DNA from: DATJQF01 sp035505995
Lineage (GTDB): Bacteria > Bacteroidota > Bacteroidia > Bacteroidales > FEN-979
Direction: 5' to 3'
DNA: 22,766 bases
Assembly: GCA_035505995.1 (NCBI GenBank)
Contig: DATJQF010000186.1
Location: 1-22,766 of the forward strand
Position numbers and translations under genes: made by a program. The notes beneath the pieces were generated by a model that did not search any database, was not told where the DNA came from, and worked only from the letters and a program-made list of their open reading frames with translations. Positions 8,046-15,729 of this stretch are shown here, one piece after another. The stretch's first letter is position 1; every line of letters starts with the position of its first letter.

Positions 8046-9245
8046 TTAAACATTTTCTTTCTGGAACAGCGCCGGAACGGTCTTCAGGATGAGCTGCAGG
8101 TCATACCAGAAAGAGTATCGGTTCCCGATAAAGCGGTCGGCATAGTAATTATCCAGGGCTTTTCTTTCCTCATCCGACATAGGACCGCCGTTGCCGCGCT
8201 TTTTGACCTGCCACAGTCCGGTCAATCCCGCCGGCGCCAGGAAGCGCTTGGCCATCTGATCATAGGTCAGGGTCTCGGCCTCGTACAGGGGCAGCGGACG
8301 GTTCCCGACGATCGACATCTCCCCTTTCAGGACGTTGATCAGCTGTGGAAGCTCGTCGATGCTGGTGTTCCGGATGATCCTGCCCACTTTCGTGATCCTC
8401 GGATCGTCCTGGATCTTGATGAAGGATCCGCGGTTGCTGAGCAGGTCTTTCTTCTGCTGATGGTACCAGTATTCGCAGATGGTCCGGTCGCTGATGTGCA
8501 GCAGGGGGGAGCAGGTTTCCCCGTTCGGCAGTGCCTGGCAGCGCGGACAGGGTTTGTCGAAATCCACTCCGGACTCCTTCCTGGCGGCCCCATACTGGTT
8601 CTTTTCCCGCGCCAGCTGGCTCAGCTGGGCATCGGCACCGGTCCTCATCGACCGCAGCTTGTAAAACCGGAAGGGTTCCCGTCCTACCCGTACCGAGGTA
8701 TAATATACTTTCCCTTTGGATTCCAGCCGGATGGCAATCATCATGATCAGGAACAACGGGGACAGGAGGATCAGGGCTGCGGAGGAAAGGACAATATCAA
8801 ACGCCCGCTTGCTGACCGGCATCCGGTACCTCATATCCCCGCCGTTCCCGTCGGTTGCTTCTTCCCGCCGTTTCCGGGATTCCAGAAGAAACCGGATGCG
8901 GCCGGCCAGTTTTTCCGGTGCAGGGCCGGGAAGGACGAAGAAATCATCCACCCCTTGCTCGAAAGCGCTTCGGATATCTTCCGGCCGGAACTGCCCGGAA
9001 TACATCAGGAACGGGATGTCCCGGTACTCTTCATGCTCTTTCAGATGCCGGTGAAAATCCAGGCCGGACTCTCCGTTGAACTGATGATCGCACAGGATCG
9101 CATCCGGGGGGGCTTCCGTCTTGAGATAGCAGAAAGCGGCGACCGGAAGACCGGTGACCGTCAGCCGGAATTCGGGGCTCTGGTTCAGAGAGCTGATCAA
9201 TTCGGAACTTTGTCCGACATACAACAGGTTCAACAGCGTTACCAT
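8046..9245 (-). CDS. Phosphoglycosyl transferase (bacterial sugar transferase) fused to an N-terminal pseudo-receiver domain
   Basis: The product has 399 residues. Residues 1-123 have the size and strand pattern of a CheY receiver: a candidate phospho-acceptor Asp53 in DAILCDHQF and a switch Ser83. However, the acidic pair expected after strand 1 is replaced by VGQSS (10-14) and the conserved Lys before Pro is Leu105. Residues 144-396 are a polyprenyl-phosphate sugar-phosphate transferase: a membrane-inserted hydrophobic helix (149-171), KLRSM (196-200), DPRITKVGRIIR (281-292), SIDELPQLINVLKGEMSIVG (295-314) and PGLTGLWQV-like PAGLTGLWQV (338-347). Such enzymes move a sugar phosphate from a UDP-sugar to undecaprenyl phosphate, starting each repeat unit. 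A four-Cys insertion (Cys233, 236, 245, 257) lies between the two catalytic segments. The start overlaps the end of the receiver gene upstream by 7 bases, suggesting coupled translation. Sugar specificity cannot be told. Confidence 0.92.
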   Translation of the reverse strand: MVTLLNLLYVGQSSELISSLNQSPEFRLTVTGLPVAAFCYLKTEAPPDAILCDHQFNGESGLDFHRHLKEHEEYRDIPFLMYSGQFRPEDIRSAFEQGVDDFFVLPGPAPEKLAGRIRFLLESRKRREEATDGNGGDMRYRMPVSKRAFDIVLSSAALILLSPLFLIMMIAIRLESKGKVYYTSVRVGREPFRFYKLRSMRTGADAQLSQLAREKNQYGAARKESGVDFDKPCPRCQALPNGETCSPLLHISDRTICEYWYHQQKKDLLSNRGSFIKIQDDPRITKVGRIIRNTSIDELPQLINVLKGEMSIVGNRPLPLYEAETLTYDQMAKRFLAPAGLTGLWQVKKRGNGGPMSDEERKALDNYYADRFIGNRYSFWYDLQLILKTVPALFQKENV

Positions 9246-9637
9246 TTGACAGCGTAATGAATCGGGTTCAGGTTTTTCTTGATCAATTCTTCCAGCTCCT
9301 CCGGGTTAAAAGGCTTCACCAGGAAATCCTGGGATCCCAGCCGGTAACACCGGACCCGGTCCTTGCTGGTATCCACTCCCGAAAGCATGATCACCGGCGT
9401 ATGCTGGGTAAAGCTTCGCTGGCGGACCTGCTTCAGGAATTCGTATCCATCCATAAAGGGCATCTGGATGTCGCAGATGATCAGGTCCGGGACCTGGTCT
9501 TCCAGCCATCTCATGGCTTCGGAACCGTTGCTCTTGGAAACCACCTCGTACCTTTTCGAGAGAAAGTTCTCCAGCAACAGGCGGATGCTCCGTTCGTCGT
9601 CTATGATCAGGATCTTGCTTTTCATCGTCGTGGCCAT
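9239..9637 (-). CDS. Stand-alone CheY-like response regulator receiver
   Basis: This 132-residue single-domain receiver has all phosphorylation residues: Asp13-Asp14 in LIIDDE, phospho-acceptor Asp56 in ICDIQMP, switch Ser86 in MLSG and Lys108 in VKPF. There is no DNA-binding or output domain, so it must act by protein contact or as a phosphorelay intermediate. It sits between a hybrid kinase gene and the receiver-fused sugar transferase, whose start it overlaps by 7 bases. These are the obvious candidate partners. ATG 9637 is used; a second ATG at 9625 (MKSKILIIDDE) is equally plausible. The 79 bases upstream hold no recognisable promoter but are very A-rich just before the start on the coding strand. 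Confidence 0.92.
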   Translation of the reverse strand: MATTMKSKILIIDDERSIRLLLENFLSKRYEVVSKSNGSEAMRWLEDQVPDLIICDIQMPFMDGYEFLKQVRQRSFTQHTPVIMLSGVDTSKDRVRCYRLGSQDFLVKPFNPEELEELIKKNLNPIHYAVKW

Positions 9638-9716
9638 TTTTATGTATTTTTATTTAATCCTATTCCATTTTATCTTGCGGGGCAGGGTCCTGGCAGTATC
9701 CTCACAGTTTCTCCGA

Positions 9717-11324
9717 TTAGTTTACCTGATAATTTTCCCGTGCGAACCGGGAGATTTTCTGATTCAGCTCCGCCGGACTGAAAGGCTTGATGATGTAGCC
9801 GTTCATCCCGAAACTGAAGATCTTGTCCCGGTCCTCCACGAAGGCCGAAGCGGTGAGCGCCAGGATCGGCAGGGTGCGGAATTGTTCCCCGTCCATTTCC
9901 CGGATGATCCGGGTGGCTTCATATCCGCTCATTTCCGGCATATTGAGGTCCATCAGGATGAGATCATAGCGATGTTGCCTGACCTTTTCCACGGCCACGG
10001 TCCCATTCTCAGCCACTTCCGCGGCGGCATCCCATTTTGACAGGAGCTTGCAGACGATCTTCTGGTTGATCGGGTTATCTTCCACCACCAGGATATGCAA
10101 GCCGTTGAGGCTCTGGAATTCGGTATCGGCAGTGGGTTTTAGTTGCGAAAGGGACGGGAAGCTTTTCCCGAATTTCAGAAAGAAGGTGAAGGTGCTTCCC
10201 TGGTTCACGAGGCTCTCTACTTCCAGCCTGCCTCCCTGGAGTTCCACCAGCATCCGGGTGATCGATAACCCCAGACCGGTGCCTCCGTATTTTCTCAGGG
10301 TGGAGCCGCTGGCCTGCGTATAGGCCTCGAAGATCTGCTTCTGCTGGTCGGCCGGGATCCCGATCCCGGTATCCTTCACCTGGAAAAACAACTCCGCGTT
10401 ATCCGGTGATTCTGCGTGTACGCCGGCCCGCAACACGATCTCCCCCTCCTGCGTGAATTTTACCGCATTGCCCACCAGGTTGAACAGGATCTGGGTAAGA
10501 CGGCCGGCATCCCCGATCACCCGCTCGGGAACATTCTCCCCGAGATCGAGAGTGAAACGCAGTCCTTTTTTCCGGAGTTCCGGTTCAAAGCTGTTGCAGA
10601 TTCTCTTCAGCAGCTTCCGGATCTCAAATTCGGCCGACTCAAATTGAATTTTCCCCGCTTCGATCCTGGAATGATCCAGTACGGCATTGATCACCTGCAG
10701 CAGGCTTTCGGCCGAGAACTTCAGGATATCGAGGTAATCCAGCTGATCCGGTCTGGGACTTTCGTTCAACAGCAGGTGGGTGCTGTTGAGGATCGAATTC
10801 AGCGGGGTCCGTATTTCATGGCTCATGTTGGAAAGGAACTGTTGCTTCATCAGGGCCGCTTCCTCCGCATTCTCTTTGGCGCTCTTCAGCTCGATTTCGA
10901 CCTGGTTCCTTTTCAGGATCTCTTCTTCCAGCTCTTTACGCTGGCGGTACAGCTTCAGGAAATTTTGGATCTTCCCGATAAAAATGTCGGGGATCAGGGG
11001 TTTAGTGATGAAATCCACGGCGCCGGTCTTGACTCCCCTCACCCGGTAGGTGCTTTCATCGCAAACGGCCGTGATGTAAATGATGTTCAGCAACTCATTC
11101 CTGGCCTCCTTGCGGATGGCTTCCACGGTCTCGAATCCATCCATTTCAGGCATCTGCACGTCCATCAGTACCAGCGCCAGGTCTTCCCGGGCGCAGATCC
11201 CGATGGCTTCGCGACCCGATGTCGCCCGGAGGATCTCAACCTCCATTTCAGATAACAGTTCTTCAACAACATAAATGTTATTGACATGATCATCGACAAT
11301 TAATATCCTGGGCTTCTCCTTCAT
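9717..11324 (-). CDS. Soluble hybrid histidine kinase: receiver - HisKA - HATPase - receiver
   Basis: This 535-residue cytoplasmic protein has no membrane segment. The N-terminal receiver (6-125) has Asp11-Asp12, Asp55 and Lys108. A coiled-coil linker (about 125-165) leads to the HisKA domain with His169 in NMSHEIRTPLN. The ATP-binding domain has an N box with Asn282/Asn286, Asp318 in DTGIGIP and GGTGLGLS (347-354). The C-terminal receiver (about 409-530) has Glu415-Asp416, Asp459 in LMDLNMP and Lys513. With a receiver at each end it can act as a phosphorelay hub that takes an input through its N-terminal receiver. It lies 17 bases after the membrane kinase and 79 bases before the stand-alone receiver, so these probably form one signalling chain at the head of the polysaccharide operon. 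Confidence 0.95.
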   Translation of the reverse strand: MKEKPRILIVDDHVNNIYVVEELLSEMEVEILRATSGREAIGICAREDLALVLMDVQMPEMDGFETVEAIRKEARNELLNIIYITAVCDESTYRVRGVKTGAVDFITKPLIPDIFIGKIQNFLKLYRQRKELEEEILKRNQVEIELKSAKENAEEAALMKQQFLSNMSHEIRTPLNSILNSTHLLLNESPRPDQLDYLDILKFSAESLLQVINAVLDHSRIEAGKIQFESAEFEIRKLLKRICNSFEPELRKKGLRFTLDLGENVPERVIGDAGRLTQILFNLVGNAVKFTQEGEIVLRAGVHAESPDNAELFFQVKDTGIGIPADQQKQIFEAYTQASGSTLRKYGGTGLGLSITRMLVELQGGRLEVESLVNQGSTFTFFLKFGKSFPSLSQLKPTADTEFQSLNGLHILVVEDNPINQKIVCKLLSKWDAAAEVAENGTVAVEKVRQHRYDLILMDLNMPEMSGYEATRIIREMDGEQFRTLPILALTASAFVEDRDKIFSFGMNGYIIKPFSPAELNQKISRFARENYQVN

Positions 11325-11341
11325 TTGCTGATTTATTCGCG

Positions 11342-13063
11342 TTAACCTATCATTGTCTTTCCCGGCACAAGGGCCCCGGTAGTCTCCGGAGGAGCTTTTT
11401 TGCTCTTGGGATCCGGAAGTATTTCTTCCAACTGCTTCAGGGCACCATGGATCTTATCCACATTTACCGGCTTGGTGAGATATCCGGCAGCGCCCAGTTT
11501 GGTCACTTCGTTCGGTTCATCCGCTCCCGACAGGAACCACACCGGTATATCGCGGGTTGCCGGGTGCTGTTTCAGCCGTTCGAGGACCTGCCATCCGTTT
11601 ATCCCGGGGAGACATACATCCAGCAGGATGGCGGTCGGCTGAAACTGATGCGCACAGCGCAAACCGCATTCCCCGTTATGCGATACAATGCTTTTAAAAC
11701 CATGCTCCCGGGCCAGGTCATATAATATGGAGGAAAACGAAGGATCATCATCGATAATGAGCACCGATTTATCTTCCTTGGTGACCGTATCACGGTCGTC
11801 GTGGTAAACACAGGCATACACCGGATTTCTTTTCCCGTCCAGCGACGGATCCGTTGACCCCAGGAAATTCACACAGGCTTCACAGGAGGAAGCTTTCCGG
11901 GATATTGTTCGCGGCAGATTTTCCTTGAGATATTTTTCCGGGAGAAGCAGGGTGAAGACAGAGCCCTGGTCCACCCGGCTGGTAACCCGGATTTCTCCTC
12001 CGAGAAGGGTGGCAAGGTTCTTGGAGATGGTGAGTCCCAGGCCCGTCCCTCCGTATCTCCGGCTGGTGGAAATATCCGCCTGCCGGTAGGCTTCAAATAT
12101 ATTGTGCAGCTGATCTTCCGGGATGCCGATGCCCGTGTCGGAAACCGAGAAAAGGATTTTCCTCGACTGGATGGATTTTCCCGTCAGGTCCGTTTCAGGT
12201 TCCGGACGCGTGATCGAAACCGTAACCTGCCCCCGGTCGGTGAACTTGATGGCGTTCGATACCAGGTTCCGCAGGATCTGGTTTACCCGTCTCGGATCGG
12301 TGAACAGGGTGGAAGGTAACCCGGAAGCTACCGTAACGGTGAAGTCCAGCCCCTTCTCGCGGGCTACCGGGAGGAACATCCGCTCGAGGTCCGTGGTGAT
12401 CTCCTGCAGGAGCACGCTTTCCGGGATGATGTCGAATTTCCCGGATTCAATTTTGGAAATATCCAGGATCTCGTTGATCAGCTCAAGCAGATCGGTTCCG
12501 GAGGAAAAGATCGTCCGGGCATATTCGACCTGCTTGTCCAGCAGGTTGCTCTTCCGGTTTTCCGCCAGGAGCTGCGAAAGGACAATGATGCTGTTCAGCG
12601 GGGTCCGGAGCTCATGCGACATGTTGGCCAGGAATTCCGACTTGAACCGGTTGGTCATTTCGATCTGACGGGTCCGCTGCGCGAGTTCTTTCCGGGCCAG
12701 TTCCAGGTCACGGTTCTTCCGGATGATTTCATCGCGTTGGAGCTCGATCTCCCGGATCTGCTCCTTCATCCGCAATACCGGGAACCTGCGGTTATGAAAG
12801 AAATAGTAAGCGGCCAGCACCGTGAGGCATACGCAGGCGATCAGCAGCAGGCTGTTTACCACCGGGTGGCGCAACAAGGGAAGGAAGGGAAGCGGCTCAA
12901 ACCGGCTATGCCGCATACCGATCGAAAAGCCGGTTACAAATATGGCGAGGGCGACCAGGAAAAGTACGAAAGGATACCCGAGGGGGATCAGGAAGCTTAT
13001 TTTTTTTGTTGAATGGATCCTCTTCTTTTGCGGGAAGAGGTTCCGGGTATAATTTGAGGTCAT
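11342..13063 (-). CDS. Membrane hybrid histidine kinase with C-terminal receiver
   Basis: The product has 573 residues. Two membrane helices (about 23-49 and 69-90) are joined by a loop of only about 20 residues, so there is no room for a periplasmic sensor domain; sensing must be in the membrane, through a partner or inside the cell. A coiled coil (about 98-140) leads to HisKA with His150 in NMSHELRTPLN. The ATPase domain has Asn266/Asn270, Asp309 in DTGIGIP and GGTGLGLT (338-345). A linker of about 55 residues holds three cysteines (Cys394, Cys397, Cys418). The receiver (about 433-550) has Asp438-Asp440, Asp482 in LLDVCLP and Lys531. It is the first gene of the minus-strand run and its ATG follows the long AT-rich intergenic region. 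Confidence 0.94.
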   Translation of the reverse strand: MTSNYTRNLFPQKKRIHSTKKISFLIPLGYPFVLFLVALAIFVTGFSIGMRHSRFEPLPFLPLLRHPVVNSLLLIACVCLTVLAAYYFFHNRRFPVLRMKEQIREIELQRDEIIRKNRDLELARKELAQRTRQIEMTNRFKSEFLANMSHELRTPLNSIIVLSQLLAENRKSNLLDKQVEYARTIFSSGTDLLELINEILDISKIESGKFDIIPESVLLQEITTDLERMFLPVAREKGLDFTVTVASGLPSTLFTDPRRVNQILRNLVSNAIKFTDRGQVTVSITRPEPETDLTGKSIQSRKILFSVSDTGIGIPEDQLHNIFEAYRQADISTSRRYGGTGLGLTISKNLATLLGGEIRVTSRVDQGSVFTLLLPEKYLKENLPRTISRKASSCEACVNFLGSTDPSLDGKRNPVYACVYHDDRDTVTKEDKSVLIIDDDPSFSSILYDLAREHGFKSIVSHNGECGLRCAHQFQPTAILLDVCLPGINGWQVLERLKQHPATRDIPVWFLSGADEPNEVTKLGAAGYLTKPVNVDKIHGALKQLEEILPDPKSKKAPPETTGALVPGKTMIG

Positions 13064-13209
13064 AAATCCCGCGTACGATTGAATTATTTTACAAAAGAAA
13101 ATTCAGGGTTTATTGCGCGGGAGATTTGAGCCTGGAACCGTGATGGGATAACCCCGGTACAGATATTTTTCATATTGTATTTAATCTTAGTCTTATTATA
13201 AACAGGCTG

Positions 13210-13217
13210 CAAATATA
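13210..13217 (-). promoter_or_regulatory. Candidate Bacteroidota -7 box for the polysaccharide/signalling operon
   Basis: On the minus strand the sequence reads TATATTTG, matching TAnnTTTG. It lies about 147 bases upstream of the kinase ATG at 13063, giving a long leader. No TTTG is present at the usual -33 distance, so the call rests on one box in an AT-rich context. Confidence 0.4.
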
Positions 13218-13462
13218 AATCAAATTTTTAAAGGAGGGCTCTTTATTTAGAATTATTTTAAATAATTTAATGAAAATTTTCGAATAATTTAATTTATTAT
13301 CTCACATATTACTATATCTCAATGCTTTAAATTTTAAACATTTTTAACAAAAAAAAGTAAAATTCTTCCGGTGGTGAAATCCTCTCCGGGATCCCTCCCG
13401 CCCGGGGAAAAATTTTATATTTACCGGACAAAATAAATAGCGCCGTACCCGCGCTAAACCAT

Positions 13463-13470
13463 TATTTTTG
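13463..13470 (+). promoter_or_regulatory. Candidate Bacteroidota -7 box for sucC
   Basis: TATTTTTG matches TAnnTTTG and ends 20 bases before the sucC ATG, predicting a leader of roughly 14 bases. No clear -33 TTTG is visible. Confidence 0.5.
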
Positions 13471-13490
13471 CGCTACCAGAGCATTCCAAG

Positions 13491-14681
13491 ATGAACCTAC
13501 ACGAATACCAGGGCAAAGCGATCCTGAATAAATACGGTGTGGCGATCCCCGAGGGGATCCTGGCCAATAATGTCCGCGAAGCCGTGAAAGCGGCAGAGAT
13601 CATTCAGAATATGACCGGCAGCGACAAGTGGGTGATCAAAGCCCAGGTGCATGCAGGCGGACGGGGAAAAGCCGGCGGCGTGAAAGTGGCGAAAACCCTG
13701 GAAGAGGTGAACCGGTTTGCGGGACAGATCCTCGGCATGCAACTGATCACCCCCCAGACCTCCCGGGAAGGGAAAAAGGTGCGGAAAGTGCTCGTCGAGC
13801 AGAATATATATTACACGGGACCTTCCGAGCCCGCCGAATTCTATATGAGCATCCTGCTGAACCGGCGGATAGCGAGCTATGTCCTGATGTATTCTCCCCG
13901 GGGAGGAATGGACATCGAGAAGGTGGCGGAGGAAACGCCCAACCAGATCTTTTCCGAGGAGATTGATGCGGAAAAGGGGATCCAGGAATACCAGGCCAGA
14001 AGGGTGGCATTCAACCTGGGACTGAGCGGGGAATCATTCCGGAACATGACCCGCTTTGTAAAAGCGCTGTGGACCGCCTTCAGCGAAAGTGACGCTTCCC
14101 TGGTGGAGATCAACCCGGTCTTCAAGACCTCCGACTTCCGGATCCTGGCAGCCGATGCCAAAGTGGTGATCGATAATAATGCCCTTTTCCGCCATCCTGC
14201 GATCGAAGCCCTGCGTGACCTGGAAGAAGAAGATCCCATGGAGGTGGAAGCGTCCCGCAGCGGGCTGAACTATGTGAAGCTTACCGGCAATGTCGGCTGC
14301 ATGGTGAACGGGGCCGGATTGGCCATGGCCACCATGGATATCATCAAGCTATCGGGCGGCGACCCGGCAAACTTCCTGGATGTGGGCGGTTCCGCCAATG
14401 CCCGGCGCGTGGAAGAAGGATTCCGGATCATCCTGAAAGATCCGAACGTCAAAGCGATCCTGGTCAATATTTTCGGGGGCATCGTGCGGTGCGACCGCGT
14501 GGCGCAGGGAGTGGTGGACGCATACCGGAACATCGGCGAGATCCCCGTTCCCATCATCGTGCGTCTGCAGGGCACCAACGCGGAAGAAGGGAAAAGGCTG
14601 ATCGATGCATCCGGGCTGAAAGTTCATTCCGCCATCACGCTCCAGGAAGCGGCGGAACTGGTCAATAAAGTGCTTCGCTGA
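13491..14681 (+). CDS. sucC: Succinyl-CoA synthetase, ADP-forming, beta subunit
   Basis: This 396-residue protein matches the beta subunit of succinate-CoA ligase, which with the alpha subunit interconverts succinyl-CoA, ADP (or GDP) and phosphate with succinate, ATP (or GTP) and CoA in the citric acid cycle. The N-terminal ATP-grasp part opens with MNLHEYQGKAIL and has the glycine-rich QVHAGGRGKAGGVKV (52-66), followed by SLVEINP. The C-terminal CoA-ligase part has LTGNVGCMVNGAGLAMATMD, DVGGSA and NIFGGIVRCD, all typical. Length is normal. No alpha-subunit gene (sucD) follows: the next gene is convergent after 37 bases. The subunits must therefore be encoded apart, as happens in some Bacteroidota. 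The start is the only ATG near the family N-terminus and sits just downstream of a -7 box. Confidence 0.97.
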   Translation: MNLHEYQGKAILNKYGVAIPEGILANNVREAVKAAEIIQNMTGSDKWVIKAQVHAGGRGKAGGVKVAKTLEEVNRFAGQILGMQLITPQTSREGKKVRKVLVEQNIYYTGPSEPAEFYMSILLNRRIASYVLMYSPRGGMDIEKVAEETPNQIFSEEIDAEKGIQEYQARRVAFNLGLSGESFRNMTRFVKALWTAFSESDASLVEINPVFKTSDFRILAADAKVVIDNNALFRHPAIEALRDLEEEDPMEVEASRSGLNYVKLTGNVGCMVNGAGLAMATMDIIKLSGGDPANFLDVGGSANARRVEEGFRIILKDPNVKAILVNIFGGIVRCDRVAQGVVDAYRNIGEIPVPIIVRLQGTNAEEGKRLIDASGLKVHSAITLQEAAELVNKVLR

Positions 14682-14687
14682 ATCGCC

Positions 14688-14706
14688 GTTGCGCGTCACG
14701 CGTAAC
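14688..14706. terminator. Possible hairpin between convergent genes
   Basis: GTTGCGC (14688-14694) can pair with GCGTAAC (14700-14706), with one G-U pair and a loop of 5 bases. It sits in the 37-base gap between the stop codons of sucC and the dihydroorotate-dehydrogenase-like gene. There is no T-run on either side, so termination is only suggested by position. Confidence 0.3.
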
Positions 14707-14718
14707 GGGTCCGTGTTA

Positions 14719-15702
14719 TCATTCAATCCCGGAAAACTGCTTCATGAACTGCACCCGCTCGAGAGCGGCCGGGTTCTCGGTTTGCCGCATGCTCATTTTC
14801 CCGATGATCTCGCTCACCGAGGAAAAATGATGGCGCGTGAGAAAGTCTTCCAGAAATTTCAGGAGCACTGCGATCTCCCCGAGTCCTTTCTCATACAGCA
14901 CCGAGCAGATCTCCGCCGCTTTGGCGCCGGCCAGGAGCGCCTTCACCAGCCCCTCCCCTTCGTGAATGCCGGTGGATGCCGCAATATCGCAGAAAACCCG
15001 TTCCGACAGGATGGAGATCCAGCGGACCGTAGGCGTGATATCGGCCGGGGTGCTGAACAACCGCCCGGGCACGATCCGGAATTCCTCGATATCGATATCC
15101 GGCGTAAAGAACCGGTTGAACAACACCATCCCCTTCACCCCGGTGAACGAGAAGCGAAGCGCGGTCTTGGCCACGCTGGAAAAATGGCTGCTGATCTTGA
15201 TCGTGACCGGGAGCGACGTTTTCCTGACGACCTCGTTCAGGATCTCGATATAGGTATCCTCGATCTGGGCCGAGGTGCGCACCGTATCCGACGGAAGGAT
15301 CGAAAGGTTCAGCTCAAGCCCGTCGGCCCCGGCCAACTCGATCTCGCGGGCAAAATTGGTCCACTCCGACGCGGAGATGCAGTTGATGCTGGCGAAAACC
15401 GGGATCCCCACCGCCTTCTTGCAGTCACGGATCAGGGTGAGATATTCATCCACCGCTTTCTCCTTCGTATGCCGGCTGATGTATTCCTCCGCTTCCGGGT
15501 ACGTCGCATCCAGCCTGACTTCTTTCAGCTTCTCCTGGTAGTTGAAAAGGATCTGCTCCTCAAAAAGTGATTTCAGCGCCACCGCTGCGGCGCCGTTTTT
15601 TTCGCAGCCGGCCACCCCCTCCACCGTGGAGGTCAGGCCCGAGCTGGCGACGATGATGGGATTCTTCAGGGTGAATCCAAGGTACCGTGTCGTAAGATCC
15701 AT
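14719..15702 (-). CDS. Dihydroorotate dehydrogenase-like flavoprotein without the active-site Cys
   Basis: This 327-residue TIM-barrel protein belongs to the dihydroorotate dehydrogenase family. Visible family features are LKNPIIVASSGLTS (12-25), the strand motif GADGLELNLS (125-134), VTIKIS (166-171) with Lys169 in the usual flavin-contacting place, and phosphate-binding AASTGIHEGEGLVKALLAGA (241-260). Class 1 enzymes have NLSCPN with Cys as base; here the run is NLSILPSD, so Ile135 replaces the Cys. It is therefore unlikely to be a standard PyrD and may use another substrate. It lies 27 bases after the processing protease gene on the same strand and is probably co-transcribed with it, although no functional link is evident. 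The ATG start fits the family N-terminus. Confidence 0.88.
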   Translation of the reverse strand: MDLTTRYLGFTLKNPIIVASSGLTSTVEGVAGCEKNGAAAVALKSLFEEQILFNYQEKLKEVRLDATYPEAEEYISRHTKEKAVDEYLTLIRDCKKAVGIPVFASINCISASEWTNFAREIELAGADGLELNLSILPSDTVRTSAQIEDTYIEILNEVVRKTSLPVTIKISSHFSSVAKTALRFSFTGVKGMVLFNRFFTPDIDIEEFRIVPGRLFSTPADITPTVRWISILSERVFCDIAASTGIHEGEGLVKALLAGAKAAEICSVLYEKGLGEIAVLLKFLEDFLTRHHFSSVSEIIGKMSMRQTENPAALERVQFMKQFSGIE

Positions 15703-15729
15703 ACTATTATACCGGAGGGTTTCACATGT

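Larger units (their letters stand above)
13064..13490. other. AT-rich divergent intergenic region between the polysaccharide operon and sucC
   Basis: No gene is seen in these 427 bases. The middle part (about 13195-13370) is strongly AT-rich and contains short palindromes such as GAAAATTTTC and a near-palindrome around AATTATTTTAAATAATT. Two candidate -7 boxes lie near the ends, one for each direction, and are listed separately. A GC-rich potential hairpin (CTCCGGG 13384-13390 with CCCGGGG 13401-13407) precedes an A5T4 run. It lies upstream of the sucC start and its role is unknown. The region is long enough to hold regulator sites for the operon. Confidence 0.7.

Noticed and set aside
8022..9257. 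A 411-codon open frame on the plus strand opposite the sugar transferase gene
   Set aside because: Its translation has no recognisable family features and mirrors the codon structure of the transferase gene, whose domains are clear; it is an antisense shadow.
13229..13238. AAAGGAGGG, resembling a Shine-Dalgarno sequence in the intergenic region
   Set aside because: No start codon with an open frame follows at a suitable distance, and the neighbouring genes do not use such sites.
13384..13416. GC-rich hairpin followed by A5T4, resembling a terminator
   Set aside because: No gene ends upstream of it on the plus strand, and on the minus strand it is not downstream of any gene. It is mentioned only as part of the intergenic region.
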